From the NCBI RefSeq assembly GCF_001664485.1, contig NZ_CP013632.1, positions 343,834 through 407,833 of the forward strand: DNA of 64,000 nucleotides, written 5' to 3'. Made by a program: the position numbers and the translations under genes. The DNA comes from Rhizobium sp. N324. GTDB lineage: Bacteria > Pseudomonadota > Alphaproteobacteria > Rhizobiales > Rhizobiaceae. Position 1 is the first letter of the stretch; each line of letters begins with the position of its first letter. Below, piece by piece: positions 10,614 through 19,116 of this stretch. The notes beneath the pieces are model-generated. The model was not told the DNA's origin and did no database searches. It worked only from the letters and a program-made list of their open reading frames with translations.

Positions 10614-11376
10614 CTACCTTTTCCCTCTCTGTCGACGGTCGCATCAGATCCGGAAGATCCGTGCAGATGCCGAGGACCGGAAGCTTCATGATGTCGTCGA
10701 GAATGCTCCGCCGTTCCTCGTGCCAGAGCACGACCTCGCGGCCCGCCTCGAAGGCGCGCCGCATCAAGCCCTCGGTTACCAGATCCTGCGGCCGCTCGCC
10801 TGCCCTTTCCCAGCAGAGATGCAATATATCGGCGCCGGCCTCGTCACCCAGCGCATGCGGATCGTGGCCGACACGGATCAGCACCGAAAGCGGGAAGTCG
10901 CAGCCGGCGTCGCGGAGTTCACGCACCTGCACTGTGTCGAAGGAGCCGAGGCAGGCGAAACGCTGGTTCATTTCGGCAAGATGGCGCCAGCAGAGCAAGC
11001 CGGTTCCGGGTGCCTTGAGCTCGACATAGAGACCGGTGCCGGTCTCGCGGCCGAGAGCGGCGACCTCCGAAAAAGGCGGCACGTCGACACCGTCAAGGGC
11101 GGCAAGTTCGGCGGCCGTCATCTCGGAAATGCGGCGGTCGATGCCGAAGACGCGCTCGAGATGGTCATCATGCGAAACCACGACGACGCCGTCTTTGGTC
11201 AGTTGCGTGTCGAGTTCCCACATTTCCGCGCCAAGATCGGCTGCGCGCCGGAAAGCGGCGATCGTGTTTTCGCGCTCGTGGCCGCTGGCGCCGCGATGGC
11301 CGATGCAGAAGGGAAGCCGGCCCTTGGCCGTCGGCCAGCCGTAACGCTCGAAAAATGCCTGGAAATCGCGAGCCAT
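10597..11376 (-). CDS. Glycerophosphodiester phosphodiesterase (canonical)
   Basis: GDPD-family phosphodiesterase, 259 residues from the ATG at 11376. The catalytic set is complete: GHRGASGHERENTIAAF, ELDTQLTKDGVVVVSHDD and YVELKAP. No signal peptide is present, so it acts in the cytoplasm on imported substrate. The start is fixed by GGAGG and the ATGA overlap with the upstream ATPase gene; longer in-frame starts lie inside that gene. Members of the family hydrolyse glycerophosphodiesters to glycerol-3-phosphate and an alcohol. The agrocinopine phosphodiesterase AccF of Agrobacterium belongs to the same superfamily, so a sugar phosphodiester is also possible. Confidence 0.9.
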   Translation of the reverse strand: MARDFQAFFERYGWPTAKGRLPFCIGHRGASGHERENTIAAFRRAADLGAEMWELDTQLTKDGVVVVSHDDHLERVFGIDRRISEMTAAELAALDGVDVPPFSEVAALGRETGTGLYVELKAPGTGLLCWRHLAEMNQRFACLGSFDTVQVRELRDAGCDFPLSVLIRVGHDPHALGDEAGADILHLCWERAGERPQDLVTEGLMRRAFEAGREVVLWHEERRSILDDIMKLPVLGICTDLPDLMRPSTEREKVVGRQG

Positions 11377-12431
11377 CAGAGCCTCCTGCCATTTTCGTCG
11401 AAGACGAAGACGCCACGGCTGTCGATCGCCCAACGGACATCATCGCCGACATGGATATCGTTGCGCACCGGCTGGATCGAGCGCAGCAGCGGCCCGCCGG
11501 CCAGAGCCACGTCGTAGAGGTTCTCGCGCCCTTGCGTTTCGGCGAAGGTGACCTTGCCGGACACGGTGACGTCGCCTGCCGGGGTGAAATGCTCCGGCCG
11601 GACGCCGAGCATCAGCTTCGTACCCTCGGCGGCACCGACGGTATCAGGCAAAGGCACGCGGATTTCGCTTTCCGGGATTCTAAAGGCGCCCTTGTCGACG
11701 ACGCCGCGCAGGAAAGTGATCGGCGGATTGCCGAGGAAACCGGCGACGAAGGCGGTCTTCGGATCATTGTACATTTCGGCCGGCGTGGCGATCTGGACGA
11801 TCTCGCCTTCCTTCATGATGGCGATGCGGTCGCACATGCTCATCGCCTCAACCTGGTCATGGGTGACGAGAATGGCGGTGATGCCTGTCTCGCGCTGCAG
11901 GCGGCGGATTTCCGAGCGCATTTCGAGACGCAGCTTGGCATCGAGATTGGCGAGCGGTTCGTCGAGCAGCAGCACATCCGGCTTGCGGATCAGCGCGCGC
12001 GCCAGCGCCACGCGCTGCTGCTGGCCGCCGGAAAGCTGCGCCGGCCGTCGTTCGATGAGATTGTCGATATGGACAAGTGCGGCAATGCGCTCGACCTCCT
12101 TGCGGATGTCTGAGGCCGGCACGCCCTTCACCTTCAGGGGAAAAGCGATGTTTTCAGCGACGGTCATATGCGGGTAGAGCGCGTAGGACTGGAAGACGAC
12201 GCCGACATTGCGGGCCTGGCTCGGCAGGTCGGTGACGTCGCGGTCGCCGAAGAGGATGCGCCCGCTGGTCGGCCGGTGAATGCCGCAGACCGCAAAAAGT
12301 GTTGTCGATTTGCCGCAGCCGGAAGGGCCGAGCAGCGCCAGCATCTCGCCGTCGCCGACTTCGAGCTGCATGTTTTCGATGACCTTGGTGGAGCCGAAGC
12401 TCTTCGAGAAATTGTCGAGGAGAATGCGCAT
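11376..12431 (-). CDS. UgpC/MalK-type ABC transporter ATP-binding protein
   Basis: Carbohydrate-class (CUT1) ATPase of 351 residues. Walker [10 protein letters not shown], signature LSGGQQQRVALARAL, Walker B LLLDEPLANLD and the switch LVTHDQ are all visible, followed by the C-terminal TOBE/OB regulatory domain from about residue 235. It overlaps its neighbours at both ends by ATGA junctions (12431 and 11376). It energises the permease pair at 12431-14577. UgpC itself serves glycerol-3-phosphate and glycerophosphodiesters, which agrees with the adjacent GDPD gene, but this class is substrate-unspecific. Confidence 0.93.
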   Translation of the reverse strand: MRILLDNFSKSFGSTKVIENMQLEVGDGEMLALLGPSGCGKSTTLFAVCGIHRPTSGRILFGDRDVTDLPSQARNVGVVFQSYALYPHMTVAENIAFPLKVKGVPASDIRKEVERIAALVHIDNLIERRPAQLSGGQQQRVALARALIRKPDVLLLDEPLANLDAKLRLEMRSEIRRLQRETGITAILVTHDQVEAMSMCDRIAIMKEGEIVQIATPAEMYNDPKTAFVAGFLGNPPITFLRGVVDKGAFRIPESEIRVPLPDTVGAAEGTKLMLGVRPEHFTPAGDVTVSGKVTFAETQGRENLYDVALAGGPLLRSIQPVRNDIHVGDDVRWAIDSRGVFVFDENGRRL

Positions 12432-13273
12432 CAGCCTTTGCTCCCGCCGCCGTAGATGTTCATGAGATATTTGTTGAAGAGCGCGTAGGCAATCAGCACT
12501 GGAACGAGATAGAACAGGCCGACCGCCTTGAACATATTGAAATCGTAATTGTTGTCGTCAAACAGGAAACCCGCGAGATAGACCGACAGCACCTGCACGT
12601 CGTTGCCCGGCGCCAGCACCTGCGGCAGGATGAACTCGCCCCAGCCGGCGAGGAAGGAAAACAGCGCGAGCGCCATGATGCCTGGCTTGACCTGCGGCAG
12701 CACGAGGCTGCGCCAGACGCGGAAACGCGAGGCGCCGTCGACGACGCCGGCCATTTCGATTTCCCAGGGCACGGTGTCGTAGAAACCCTTCATCAGCCAG
12801 ATGCCGAGCGGCAGGTCGATCGCCGCCTTCACCAGAATGACGCCGATCAGCGAATTGTAGAGGCCGATCATCTGCAGCACGATGAAGATGGCGATGATCA
12901 GCGTCACCGACGGGAAGGCATGCAGCACCATGACGCCGGCAAGGAAGAAACCGCGCGCCGGCACGTTGAGCCGTGACAGCACGTAGCCGGCCATCGACGA
13001 GACGATGAGCACCAGGCTGGTGGTGCAGGCCGAAAACAGCAGCGTATTCAGCGTCACATGCCAGATATTCGCCTTACCAGGCGTCGTCTGCCACAGGAAG
13101 CGCCAGTGATTGAGCGTCAAGCCGGAGGGCAGCAGCGCATCCGGCTGTTTCACCGTCACGGTGTCGAGGAAGAGGTAAAGATACATCAGGAGCAGCGGCA
13201 GGCTTACAATGGTCAGCGCCGTGATGACGGGCCAGCTGCGATAATTTGCCGAGGGCTGCGATTGTTCGGCCAT
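12431..13273 (-). CDS. Sugar-type ABC transporter permease (MalG/UgpE class)
   Basis: Inner-membrane permease of 280 residues with about six hydrophobic segments. The cytoplasmic EAA loop that docks on the ATPase reads EIEMAGVVDGASRFRVWRSLVLPQVKPG. It ends at the ATPase start (ATGA overlap) and begins two bases after the upstream permease, so the two are translationally coupled. It forms the heterodimeric channel with the 13276-14577 product. Confidence 0.92.
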   Translation of the reverse strand: MAEQSQPSANYRSWPVITALTIVSLPLLLMYLYLFLDTVTVKQPDALLPSGLTLNHWRFLWQTTPGKANIWHVTLNTLLFSACTTSLVLIVSSMAGYVLSRLNVPARGFFLAGVMVLHAFPSVTLIIAIFIVLQMIGLYNSLIGVILVKAAIDLPLGIWLMKGFYDTVPWEIEMAGVVDGASRFRVWRSLVLPQVKPGIMALALFSFLAGWGEFILPQVLAPGNDVQVLSVYLAGFLFDDNNYDFNMFKAVGLFYLVPVLIAYALFNKYLMNIYGGGSKG

Positions 13274-13275
13274 GG

Positions 13276-14577
13276 TCAGTCCTCGATCAGGGGCTGGGCG
13301 ACAAGCGTGCCATAGTTGAAGACGCGCAGATAAAGGAGCGACAGCACCACGCCGATGACGACGAGCACCAGCGCCATGGCCGCGCCCAACCCGTATTCGA
13401 GGTTGCCGGCATAATTCCTGAGCGCGGTGTGATAGGCGGAAAGCGCCCAGACCTCGGTCGCGTTGCCCGGTCCGCCATTGGTGGCGAGCAGGATTTCATT
13501 GAAGGAGGCAAGCAGCGACAGCGTCTGGTAGCAGGTGACGAAGAGGATCGGCCAGCGCATCTGCGGCAGGATGATGTAGCGGATCTGCTGCCAGCGCGAG
13601 GCGCCGTCGACCTCGCTTGCATAGAACTGGCTCTTCGGAATGGCCTTCATCGCCGAGGAAAACACCAGCATGCCCATCGAGGCGCCGATGAAGCCGTTGA
13701 TCAGCACGACGAAGAACCAGGCATTATAGGCGGTATCGAGCAGGTAGTTCTTCGGGGGGTAGCCGAATTTGCCCATCAGGATAGAGATGAAGCCGCTATC
13801 CCAGGCAAGCCACTTCCACAGCAGGACGTAAATGACCACGGGCGTGATGCGCGGCAGGAGCCAGATGCCGCGAAAAATCGAGGCAGGCGTCGGCGGCATA
13901 TAATGCGTCAAGATGGCGAGCAGCAGGGCATAACCGACGTTGAAGAGGGTCAGCACCAGCGCGACATAGAGCACGGTGTTGAAAAGCACACGCGCCATGT
14001 CGGGAGACCTGGCCATGCGTGAGAAATTGTCTGATGTCCATGTCCAGCCGGTATAGGTGGTCTTGGCGACAATTTCCTTCTGCTCCGGCGTCAGCTGGAA
14101 ACCCAGACCGTCCAGCGCCGAAAACAGCTGCCCCTTGCTGTCGAAGCGGGTGTTGAGGACGGAGCGGTTGAACTGTTCGGAGATCTGCTTGACCTCACGT
14201 GTCGACGGCCGCTCGGCCAGATCCTTGATCATTCGCTCGACATCGCGGCGTGCCGGGAAGACCTCGCCAGTATGTTTGGCGCGCAATTCGGCGGCAATTC
14301 CCGGCGCCAGCCCGAGTCCCTCGACGGCCTTCAGGCCTGCCTCGTCGATGGTGTAGCGTGGCTCGGCCATCTCGGTGGCGATCTCCGGCATCGCCGATTT
14401 CAGTGCGATCAGGGAGTTAGGCGCAATCTGGTAGACGCCGCCAGAAATGCCGGTCGCCGTCGTCATGTTGGTCATCGAAAAGACCGCCGTCAGAACCACC
14501 GGCATCAGGAAGAACAGCACGATCATGACCGCCGCAGGGGCGATCATCACCAGTCCGAGCGTTCTGGACGATTTCAT
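13276..14577 (-). CDS. Sugar-type ABC transporter permease with large extra N-terminal domain
   Basis: MalF/UgpA-class permease, 433 residues, much longer than the roughly 300 usual for this class. After the first membrane segment (residues about 7-32) comes a predicted extracytoplasmic soluble insert of about 160 residues (to about 195, ending TGWTWTSDNF) before the remaining membrane segments. The EAA loop is YASEVDGASRWQQIRYIILPQMRWP. A large insert after TM1 is reminiscent of the MalF P2 domain that contacts the binding protein, but I do not recognise the fold. It lies between the binding-protein gene and the second permease. Confidence 0.9.
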   Translation of the reverse strand: MKSSRTLGLVMIAPAAVMIVLFFLMPVVLTAVFSMTNMTTATGISGGVYQIAPNSLIALKSAMPEIATEMAEPRYTIDEAGLKAVEGLGLAPGIAAELRAKHTGEVFPARRDVERMIKDLAERPSTREVKQISEQFNRSVLNTRFDSKGQLFSALDGLGFQLTPEQKEIVAKTTYTGWTWTSDNFSRMARSPDMARVLFNTVLYVALVLTLFNVGYALLLAILTHYMPPTPASIFRGIWLLPRITPVVIYVLLWKWLAWDSGFISILMGKFGYPPKNYLLDTAYNAWFFVVLINGFIGASMGMLVFSSAMKAIPKSQFYASEVDGASRWQQIRYIILPQMRWPILFVTCYQTLSLLASFNEILLATNGGPGNATEVWALSAYHTALRNYAGNLEYGLGAAMALVLVVIGVVLSLLYLRVFNYGTLVAQPLIED

Positions 14578-14600
14578 GGAAGGCCTCCTCGCGGAACCGA

Positions 14601-14628
14601 CCGGGCGGCGGGGTTTGCCGCCACCCGG
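14601..14628 (-). other. Intercistronic hairpin behind the binding-protein gene
   Basis: CCGGGCGGCGG and CCGCCACCCGG form an 11-bp stem (one G-U pair in the transcript) with a 6-base loop, ten bases after the stop of the binding-protein gene and 23 bases before the permease start. No T-tract follows, so it is more likely an mRNA-stabilising or partial attenuation element than a full terminator. Confidence 0.6.
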
Positions 14629-14637
14629 AGGCGTGTT

Positions 14638-15984
14638 TCAGCGAATGACGATCTTGTCGCCGAGCGTGCTTTTCAGCTCGCTCTCGGCATCGCCGACGGC
14701 GGCGTCGACGGTCTTGGCGCCGGTCCAGGACGCTTCGAGGTTCTTCCACATGATGTTCCAATATTTGCCGAAATCGGAATTGTTCGGCATCGCATTGGCA
14801 TGCGGCAGCAGGCGCTCGGTGGCTTCGCGGGTCCAGCGGTCGGCCGAGTAGAAATCGACGGTGGATTCCGACTTGGAGATGCCGAGATGGGCGGATTTGA
14901 CCGCATGCAGCGCGTTGGTGCGCGGCTCGGAGGCGATCTTGACCAGTTGGGCGGCGATCTCGGTGTCTTCCTGATCGTGACCTGCGGTCAGGAGGTAGAC
15001 GAGCGGATGGGTCAGCGTGTTGGCCTTGCCGCCTTCGCCGGCGGGGATCAGCGTGAAGATCACGTTGCCGAAGAAATCCTTGAGGCCTTCCTGGTTGACG
15101 AGACGGGCATAGTGCCAGGTGCCGCCGTCCCAGATGCCGGCCTTGCCGGTGGCGACTTCCTTCCACCACTGATCACCAGGCATGCCGATGTGGTTCTTCT
15201 TGGTGACGCCTGATTTCACGGCATCGGCGAAGAACTGATAGGTGCGGGTCATCGCCGCCTTGTCGAAAACGAGCTTGCCGTCTTCTTCCATCGTGCCGCC
15301 GAACGAGGTGTAGAACTGCCAGTAGTCGGGGCCGTTGCTGGTGCGCGGATAGAAGCCGTAGCCGGGCTGGACCAGGCCCTTGTCCTGCATCTTCTTGGCG
15401 TCTTCGAGCAGGTTCTTCATGGTGTACTTGCCGTCTTGGACACTCTGCGGCAGCGCATCGAGATCGGCGTCGCTGTAGCCGATCGCCTTCATATAAGGCT
15501 TCCAGAAGAACATCGGGCGGGATTCGGCATCCTGCGGAATGCCGTAGACGGTACCGTTGTAAGAGGCGATCTGCAGCAGGTTTTCATAGATGTCGCTGAG
15601 CGGCCAGGAGTCGAGATCGACATAATCCTCGATCGGGACGATGAGCCCTGCCTGCGACCAGGGTGCGATGTCTTCATGGCCGCTGACGACGATGTTCGGG
15701 GCGGTCTTGGCTTCGGCGGCAAGGGTCAGCGCCTGCTTGAAGTCCTCCCAGGCGGAATAGGGCTTCTTCTCGACGGTGATCTTCAGGTCTTCGCCTTTGA
15801 GCGCGGCTTCGCGCTGCAACTGCTGGGCTGCGATCTCGATGGCGTCGAGGCGATAGATGTCGTTCGGGCCGGTGCCGCCGGCCCAGACGCTGATGTGAAC
15901 GTCCTTGGCAAGCGCAATTGCAGAGCTTGAAGCCAGGATGGCGGCAGCAATGGTGAGGGATTTCAGTGTCGGCAAGATGGTCAT
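14638..15984 (-). CDS. Periplasmic substrate-binding protein of sugar/phosphodiester ABC transporter
   Basis: Extracellular solute-binding protein (family 1, UgpB/MalE type), 448 residues from the ATG at 15984, which has GGGAGACGAAG before it. Residues 1-26 are a signal peptide (hydrophobic core SLTIAAAILASSSAIALA, cleavage after ALA). A frame extending 50 codons further upstream has no signal peptide logic and was rejected. First gene of the reverse operon that continues through two permeases, ATPase, GDPD, LacI and phosphatase. Ligand inferred to be a phosphodiester from these neighbours. Confidence 0.9.
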   Translation of the reverse strand: MTILPTLKSLTIAAAILASSSAIALAKDVHISVWAGGTGPNDIYRLDAIEIAAQQLQREAALKGEDLKITVEKKPYSAWEDFKQALTLAAEAKTAPNIVVSGHEDIAPWSQAGLIVPIEDYVDLDSWPLSDIYENLLQIASYNGTVYGIPQDAESRPMFFWKPYMKAIGYSDADLDALPQSVQDGKYTMKNLLEDAKKMQDKGLVQPGYGFYPRTSNGPDYWQFYTSFGGTMEEDGKLVFDKAAMTRTYQFFADAVKSGVTKKNHIGMPGDQWWKEVATGKAGIWDGGTWHYARLVNQEGLKDFFGNVIFTLIPAGEGGKANTLTHPLVYLLTAGHDQEDTEIAAQLVKIASEPRTNALHAVKSAHLGISKSESTVDFYSADRWTREATERLLPHANAMPNNSDFGKYWNIMWKNLEASWTGAKTVDAAVGDAESELKSTLGDKIVIR

Positions 15985-16119
15985 CTTCTTCGTCTCCCTA
16001 GAAGAGCAGTGTGAAGCCTCTTGGCGGGTCAGCACTGCTGATGATGGCCGCTCCGAAACCCCACGAAAACGTGACGATGTCCGCTCTAGGGGTTTGATGT
16101 AACGGCCGAATGACAAAAT

Positions 16120-16135
16120 TGAGCACGTGTGCAAA
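16120..16135. promoter_or_regulatory. Candidate LacI-family operator
   Basis: TTGAGCACGTGTGCAA is a 16-bp near-palindrome (12 of 16 positions symmetric) with the central CG and TTG...CAA outer arms typical of LacI-family operators. It sits 136 bases upstream of the binding-protein gene start in the region divergent to the ybaK-like gene, and is flanked by AT-rich sequence. The encoded LacI protein (9609-10613) is the obvious ligand-responsive repressor for it. Confidence 0.5.
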
Positions 16136-16230
16136 ATTATTATGACGATGTCTGTCAGACTTGCAAGCGGCGGTTTTCGGCGGGTGGATTTTGAGCTTCA
16201 AATCGCGCGTTTGCTGGTCTAGCATGGCAT

Positions 16231-16689
16231 ATGAGCCTAGAATCCGTCCGCGCCTTCCTCCGTGCGCATGCACCCGATATCGACATCATCGAAACCGCCG
16301 AGAGCTCCTCGACGGTGGCCCTTGCCGCCGAGGCCCATGGCGTCGAGCCTGCCCAGATCGCCAAGACGATCTGCCTGCGCGTCGGCGAGCAGATGATGCT
16401 GGTCGTTGCCGGCGGCACGGCAAGGCTCGACAATCGCAAATTCAAGGATACGTTCGGCGCCAAGGGGCGGATGCTCGACGCCGAAGAGGTGGTGGCGGTC
16501 ACCAGCCATCCGGTCGGTGGCGTCTGCCCCTTCGGTCTGCCGTCGCCGCTGCCCATCTATTGCGATATTTCGCTGAAACGCTTCGATGAAGTCGTGCCGG
16601 CCGCCGGCTCGACGAATTCGGCGGTGCGCATCGAAACCGGTCGGCTGGCCGAGCTGACCGGCGCCAGCTGGGTCGATGTCTGCCAGTAA
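16231..16689 (+). CDS. YbaK/EbsC-family aminoacyl-tRNA deacylase
   Basis: Small single-domain protein (152 residues) of the YbaK/ProX editing family, which hydrolyses mischarged aminoacyl-tRNAs such as Cys- or Ala-tRNA(Pro). The family signatures are visible: QIAKTICLRV, the DNRKFKDTFG strand-helix, the TSHPVGGVCPFGLP loop and the C-terminal SAVRIETGRLAELTGA. Length matches stand-alone deacylases. It stands alone between divergent and co-directional genes; nothing ties it to the neighbouring transporter. Confidence 0.88.
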   Translation: MSLESVRAFLRAHAPDIDIIETAESSSTVALAAEAHGVEPAQIAKTICLRVGEQMMLVVAGGTARLDNRKFKDTFGAKGRMLDAEEVVAVTSHPVGGVCPFGLPSPLPIYCDISLKRFDEVVPAAGSTNSAVRIETGRLAELTGASWVDVCQ

Positions 16690-16772
16690 GCGGCGAAAGA
16701 ACTTCAAACCTGCGAAAGAGTACCTATATCCTATCCCGACATGCCGTGACTGCGCATGACAGGAGATCAGGA

Positions 16773-17774
16773 ATGCCGAGTGCCATTTCGCGTTTTGCCA
16801 AGTTCGCGGCCATTGCCGCTCTGACGAGCGCTACAGTTTTTGCTTCCCTTGGCGATGCAGAAGCGCGCCGGGCCGGCAGCAGCGGTTTCGGAAGCCGCGG
16901 TACCCGCACCTTCCAGGCGCCGCCTGTCACCCAAACCGCGCCGGCCCCCGCCGCGCCGATCGAACGGTCGATGACGCCGCGTCCGCAGACCACCGCGCCA
17001 GCGACCGCGCAGCAGCCCTTCGGCGCCCAGCGCCCCGGTCTTTTCGGCGGCTTCGGCCGTTCGATGATCGGCGGCCTGATTGCCGGCGGCCTGCTCGGCA
17101 TGCTGCTCGGTCACGGTTTCGGCGGCGGCTTCGGCTTCCTCGGCATGCTGCTGCAGATCGCGCTGATCGGTGGTGCCGTCATGCTGGCCATGCGCTATTT
17201 CGCCAACCGCCGTCAGCCCTCCTACGGCGCCGGTGGCCAAGGCGGCTCCTTCAGCCGGTCCTATAGCATGTCGCCCGCCAACAATTCCTCCTTCCAGATC
17301 CCGACAATCGGTTCCGGTTCAGCTTCCTCCTCGCGCGGCAACCGGCCGAGCGACGAGATCGGGCTGGCGCAGGCCGATCTCGATCAGTTCGAGGAATTGC
17401 TGACCGACGTTCAGACCGCTTACGGTGCCGAGGATTACGCCGCGTTGCGCCGGCTGACGACGCCCGAGGCGATGTCTTATCTTGCCGAGGAACTCGGCGA
17501 AAACGCCAGCAACGGCGTGCGCAACCGGGTCTCCGACGTCAAGCTGCTGCAGGGCGACATTGCCGAGGCCTGGCGCGAAGACGGCCAGGAATATGCGACG
17601 CTCGCCATGCGCTACTCCTCGATCGATGCCATGGTCGAACGCGACAGCGGTCGCGTCGTTTCCGGCGACGACCGCCGCCCGAGCGAAAGCACCGAGGTCT
17701 GGACCTTCGTGCGCAAGCCCGGCGCCGACTGGAAGCTGGCGGCAATCCAGGGAAGCGAGCAGCGCGCCGCCTGA
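16773..17774 (+). CDS. Tim44-like domain membrane protein
   Basis: A 333-residue protein common in alphaproteobacteria. Order: N-terminal signal or anchor (residues 1-30), a Ser/Gly/Pro-rich linker (AGSSGFGSRGTRTFQAP), a glycine-rich hydrophobic stretch at about 90-140 (GGLIAGGLLGMLLGHGFGGG), a second low-complexity linker, and the C-terminal Tim44-like domain (DLDQFEELLTDVQTAYGAED to the end). The start at 16773 has AGGAG upstream. Role in bacteria is unclear; probably membrane-associated. The family is related to the mitochondrial import motor subunit Tim44, but that does not establish a function here. Confidence 0.85.
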   Translation: MPSAISRFAKFAAIAALTSATVFASLGDAEARRAGSSGFGSRGTRTFQAPPVTQTAPAPAAPIERSMTPRPQTTAPATAQQPFGAQRPGLFGGFGRSMIGGLIAGGLLGMLLGHGFGGGFGFLGMLLQIALIGGAVMLAMRYFANRRQPSYGAGGQGGSFSRSYSMSPANNSSFQIPTIGSGSASSSRGNRPSDEIGLAQADLDQFEELLTDVQTAYGAEDYAALRRLTTPEAMSYLAEELGENASNGVRNRVSDVKLLQGDIAEAWREDGQEYATLAMRYSSIDAMVERDSGRVVSGDDRRPSESTEVWTFVRKPGADWKLAAIQGSEQRAA

Positions 17775-17794
17775 GGTGCCACGCGTCTGCCGGC

Positions 17795-18826
17795 TTAATT
17801 CACCGCCACCGGTTTGGAGCGCATGCGCGAAACCGTTTCACGTTCCGCCCGCTTGCAGCGCATCGGCGGCAGGCCGCGATCCATCAGGTCCATATCCTCA
17901 AGCACCATGTCGCCCATTTTCTTGAAGGCGCTGTCGAGCGCGCCGGCCCGATGCGCCGAGCGGATGAAGCCTTTCAGGCTCCGCACCGGGTGGTCGGCCG
18001 GCAGCGGCTCCTCAGGATAGACGTCGCTTGCTGCGACGATATGACCAGACGCGACGGCAGCCATCAGCGCTTCGAAATCGACGACGTCGGCGCGGCTGAG
18101 CAGGATGAAGGCCGCGCCGCGGCGCATGCCGGCGAAGGCCTCCGTGCCCAGAAATCCCTTGTTTTCACTGGTGACGGCAGCGACGACGAAGACGAAATCG
18201 CTCTTCGTCAGCACATCCTCCAGGCTCGCCGGCTCGACGCCGTTTTCCTCGAGGATCGAGCGGGGCAGCCAGGGATCGAACACTCTGATGCGCGCCCTGA
18301 AGCCGGACAGCAGCCGGCGCAGCGCCTTGCCCAGATCGCCGAAGCCGACGATGCCGATCTCGGAACCGGCGATCAGCCGGGCACTCGCATTGCCCTCCCC
18401 GCCCCAGAGTTCGGTGCCTTGGCGAAAGGCAACGTCCGCATCGACGATGCCACGCGCCAGGGCCAGCGCGAAACCGAGACCGATTTCGGCGACCGGTTCG
18501 GCGAAGACGTGGCCCGTCGTCACGACATGAATGCCGCGCTCAAAGAGCACGTCATAGGGCATATTGTTCATCAGATTGCTTTCGACGTTGAGGATCGAGC
18601 GCAGGGCCGGCATCCTGGCCAGCGTTTCCGCCGAAAGCGGCGGCTGGCCGATGATATAATGCGTCCTGCCGAGAACCTCGTCGCCGAGGCCGGCGATATT
18701 GTCGGGATCGGCCTCGACGATTTCGTATTTCGCATGCAGTTCGGCGCGCGCCGGATCGCTGAAGATCAGATCGAGCGTGCGCGGCTCGGGCGCGCTGATC
18801 GCCAGCGGCCGTTCGGTCTTCATCAT
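17795..18826 (-). CDS. D-isomer-specific 2-hydroxyacid dehydrogenase
   Basis: NAD(P)-dependent dehydrogenase of the D-2-hydroxyacid family, 343 residues. The Rossmann motif is IGIVGFGDLGKALRR; the catalytic triad is represented by the arginine in LLSRADVVD, the glutamate in DVYPEEPLP and the histidine in RSAHRAGALD. I chose the ATG at 18826 because GGAGGAG stands at the proper distance; ATGs a few codons upstream overlap or crowd that site. It could reduce glyoxylate, hydroxypyruvate or a related keto acid. It converges on the Tim44-domain gene. Confidence 0.88.
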   Translation of the reverse strand: MMKTERPLAISAPEPRTLDLIFSDPARAELHAKYEIVEADPDNIAGLGDEVLGRTHYIIGQPPLSAETLARMPALRSILNVESNLMNNMPYDVLFERGIHVVTTGHVFAEPVAEIGLGFALALARGIVDADVAFRQGTELWGGEGNASARLIAGSEIGIVGFGDLGKALRRLLSGFRARIRVFDPWLPRSILEENGVEPASLEDVLTKSDFVFVVAAVTSENKGFLGTEAFAGMRRGAAFILLSRADVVDFEALMAAVASGHIVAASDVYPEEPLPADHPVRSLKGFIRSAHRAGALDSAFKKMGDMVLEDMDLMDRGLPPMRCKRAERETVSRMRSKPVAVN

Positions 18827-19116
18827 GGGCATCTCCTCCATCGCGGCGATGCGCCGCCTCGGTTGGATTGATAGCCGCTGTGCCTGGCTCTTTCCAGCGC
18901 GCGGAAGAAACTGTTTCAAGCGCGAAGGTGCTCGGCGAGGGTTGGGTGGCGCTATCGAAAGCGGCATCTGCCTATCAGATAAGCAATTGAATCGGCTTGA
19001 TATTTCACGGCATTTTCGTTGACGGCGCGAAATCTTTGAACTAGCGTGATGCGCGCGACTTGGACCCGGGCCTGTGTTCGGCGACCGGATTTCAAAAACT
19101 CACGAGGAAATGAACC

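Noticed and set aside
15985..16134. 50-codon N-terminal extension of the binding protein at 14638
   Set aside because: It would bury the signal peptide and run through the candidate operator; the ATG at 15984 has a ribosome site.
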